Below are positions 58,487-59,148 of a DNA stretch of 59,148 nucleotides, piece after piece. Both the position numbers and the translations under genes were made by a program. Each line of letters begins with the position of its first letter. Within the stretch, counting starts at the first letter, position 1. Source of the stretch: an uncultured Opitutia bacterium (GTDB lineage Bacteria > Verrucomicrobiota > Verrucomicrobiia > Opitutales > Opitutaceae); NCBI GenBank assembly GCA_903855985.1, contig CAIOAO010000032.1, forward strand, positions 1 to 59,148. The letters run 5' to 3'. The notes beneath the pieces were generated by a model, which did no database searches, was not told the DNA's origin, and was given only the letters and a program-made list of their open reading frames with translations.

Positions 58487-58942
58487 TTATTTTAGAAACA
58501 GGTCTGAGTTAATCCGGAATCCATAGAACTTCCAATCGTCACCCACACGTTTGAGGGTAATTTTTACCTCCGCGGTGCCATGTTCAAAATAGGAATGGAC
58601 GGTGTAGATGCCGAAGGTCCCCGTGGGTCCATTGGAGTATGCCTGTGACAGCACCTGTCCGACCGGATCGTCGTGGGATTTGAGTTTTCCCAGCAGGCGA
58701 AATTTTTTCCAAAGTAGGTCCACCTCTTCCCGAGGCTGCAGCGTCGCCATTTCGGGGACGCTGTTTTTGAAGAACTCGTCCACATCCCACCGTTCAGCAA
58801 TCTTGGGTAATTCCCGATTGATGTAGGAGGTGGCCCCTGAACTCAGGATGAGGGCGCGGGGGATGAAAATTGCCCCAAGGACGATACCCAGGCCGATCAG
58901 GGATAGAAAAATAATCCCACAAACGCGCAGGAATTTATCCAT
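58487..58942 (-). CDS. Membrane-anchored hypothetical protein, 151 aa
   Basis: One N-terminal membrane segment ([18 protein letters not shown]) then a small soluble domain: a helical half ([17 protein letters not shown]) and a strand-like half ([34 protein letters not shown]), resembling small secreted domains of the NTF2-like fold. No family assigned. The coding sequence is slightly AT-richer than its neighbours. It begins only four bases from the end of ilvD and directly precedes pgi. Confidence 0.75.
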   Translation of the reverse strand: MDKFLRVCGIIFLSLIGLGIVLGAIFIPRALILSSGATSYINRELPKIAERWDVDEFFKNSVPEMATLQPREEVDLLWKKFRLLGKLKSHDDPVGQVLSQAYSNGPTGTFGIYTVHSYFEHGTAEVKITLKRVGDDWKFYGFRINSDLFLK

Positions 58943-58945
58943 GGC

Positions 58946-59148
58946 TTACAGATTTTTGTCGGTCACCGCGCCCTCGGAGGCGCTGGTGACGAGCTTGGCG
59001 TATTTGGCGAGGACGCCGCGGGTTTCGCGCGGGGGGCGCGGCTTGAAGGCCTTCAGGCGCGCGGCGTAGTCGGCGTCGGGGATCAGCAGGCTGATGGTAT
59101 TTTTCACCGCGTCGATTTCGATGATGTCGCCGGTTTTCACGATGCCGA
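58946..59148 (-). CDS. ilvD: Dihydroxy-acid dehydratase, C-terminal end (5' end outside window)
   Basis: The last 67 residues of an iron-sulfur dehydratase of branched-chain amino acid synthesis. The end matches the family: GDIIEIDAVKNTISLLI, KPRPPRETRGVLAKYAKLV and SSASEGAVTD-like VTSASEGAVTD. The frame is open to the window edge, so the start lies beyond base 59148 and the GTG in view is internal. Confidence 0.9.
   Translation of the reverse strand, partial: GIVKTGDIIEIDAVKNTISLLIPDADYAARLKAFKPRPPRETRGVLAKYAKLVTSASEGAVTDKNL

Overview
The window looks like a chromosomal, mostly housekeeping segment from a Gram-negative, GC-rich bacterium, most probably a Verrucomicrobiota of the Opitutaceae type. 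That assignment is an inference from overall protein character: scpA, an lptD-like gene and lpxK (an LPS outer membrane), the classical menaquinone pathway, several small conserved hypotheticals, and frequent GTG/TTG starts with weak Shine-Dalgarno sequences. I see no phage, insertion sequence, CRISPR array or plasmid functions. There is one tRNA gene and no rRNA.

Layout. 1-7.5 kb: the 3' part of ahcY, a GIDE-LemA fusion protein, tRNA-Ser(GCU) flanked by two inverted copies of a short palindromic repeat, a hypothetical, then a tightly overlapping run acyP / ABC ATPase / ABC-2 permease / TPR protein, and menA. 7.5-12.4 kb (minus): trxA, then an apparent operon lptD - rsmB-like - scpA - small hypothetical. 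12.4-22 kb (plus): ppc, glgB, two hypotheticals, an outer-membrane barrel candidate, an MFS transporter and a small protein sharing an almost identical coiled-coil module with one 3 kb upstream. 22-27.6 kb (minus): ispH with a long N-terminal extension, an AlkC-like DNA repair protein, alaS. 27.8-34.6 kb: a hybrid sensor kinase broken by a frameshift, leuB broken by a stop codon inside its N-terminal glycine motif, an MBL-fold hydrolase, a RibD homologue whose deaminase half has lost its zinc and catalytic residues, rdgB, and two gene fragments joined head to tail. 34.7-42.3 kb: metG-menF-menD (plus), kup (minus) and menB (plus), with a palindrome between kup and menB. 42.4-48.5 kb (minus): fba, an exported hypothetical, a long topB, and a class V aminotransferase. 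48.6-54.8 kb (plus): lpxK, an M29 aminopeptidase, an adenosine deaminase family protein, an RluD-type pseudouridine synthase, and an uncharacterised toroid-like protein. 54.8-59.1 kb (minus): a frameshifted ppx/gppA, rsmI, a 52-residue lipoprotein, pgi with a C-terminal extension, a hypothetical, and the 3' end of ilvD.

How the genes work together. menF, menD, menB and menA give four menaquinone steps, spread over three places. lptD and lpxK support LPS assembly and lipid A synthesis. pgi, fba, ppc and glgB belong to central carbon and glycogen metabolism; leuB and ilvD to branched-chain amino acid synthesis. The most unusual content is (a) the RibD homologue with a degenerate deaminase domain, (b) four broken or truncated loci (sensor kinase, leuB, the kinase / spermidine-synthase-like junction, ppx), which are either real decay or sequence errors, (c) the duplicated coiled-coil module, and (d) the operator-like palindrome between kup and menB. 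I did not find a convincing previously undescribed multi-gene system. No stretch longer than 300 bases lacks a gene.
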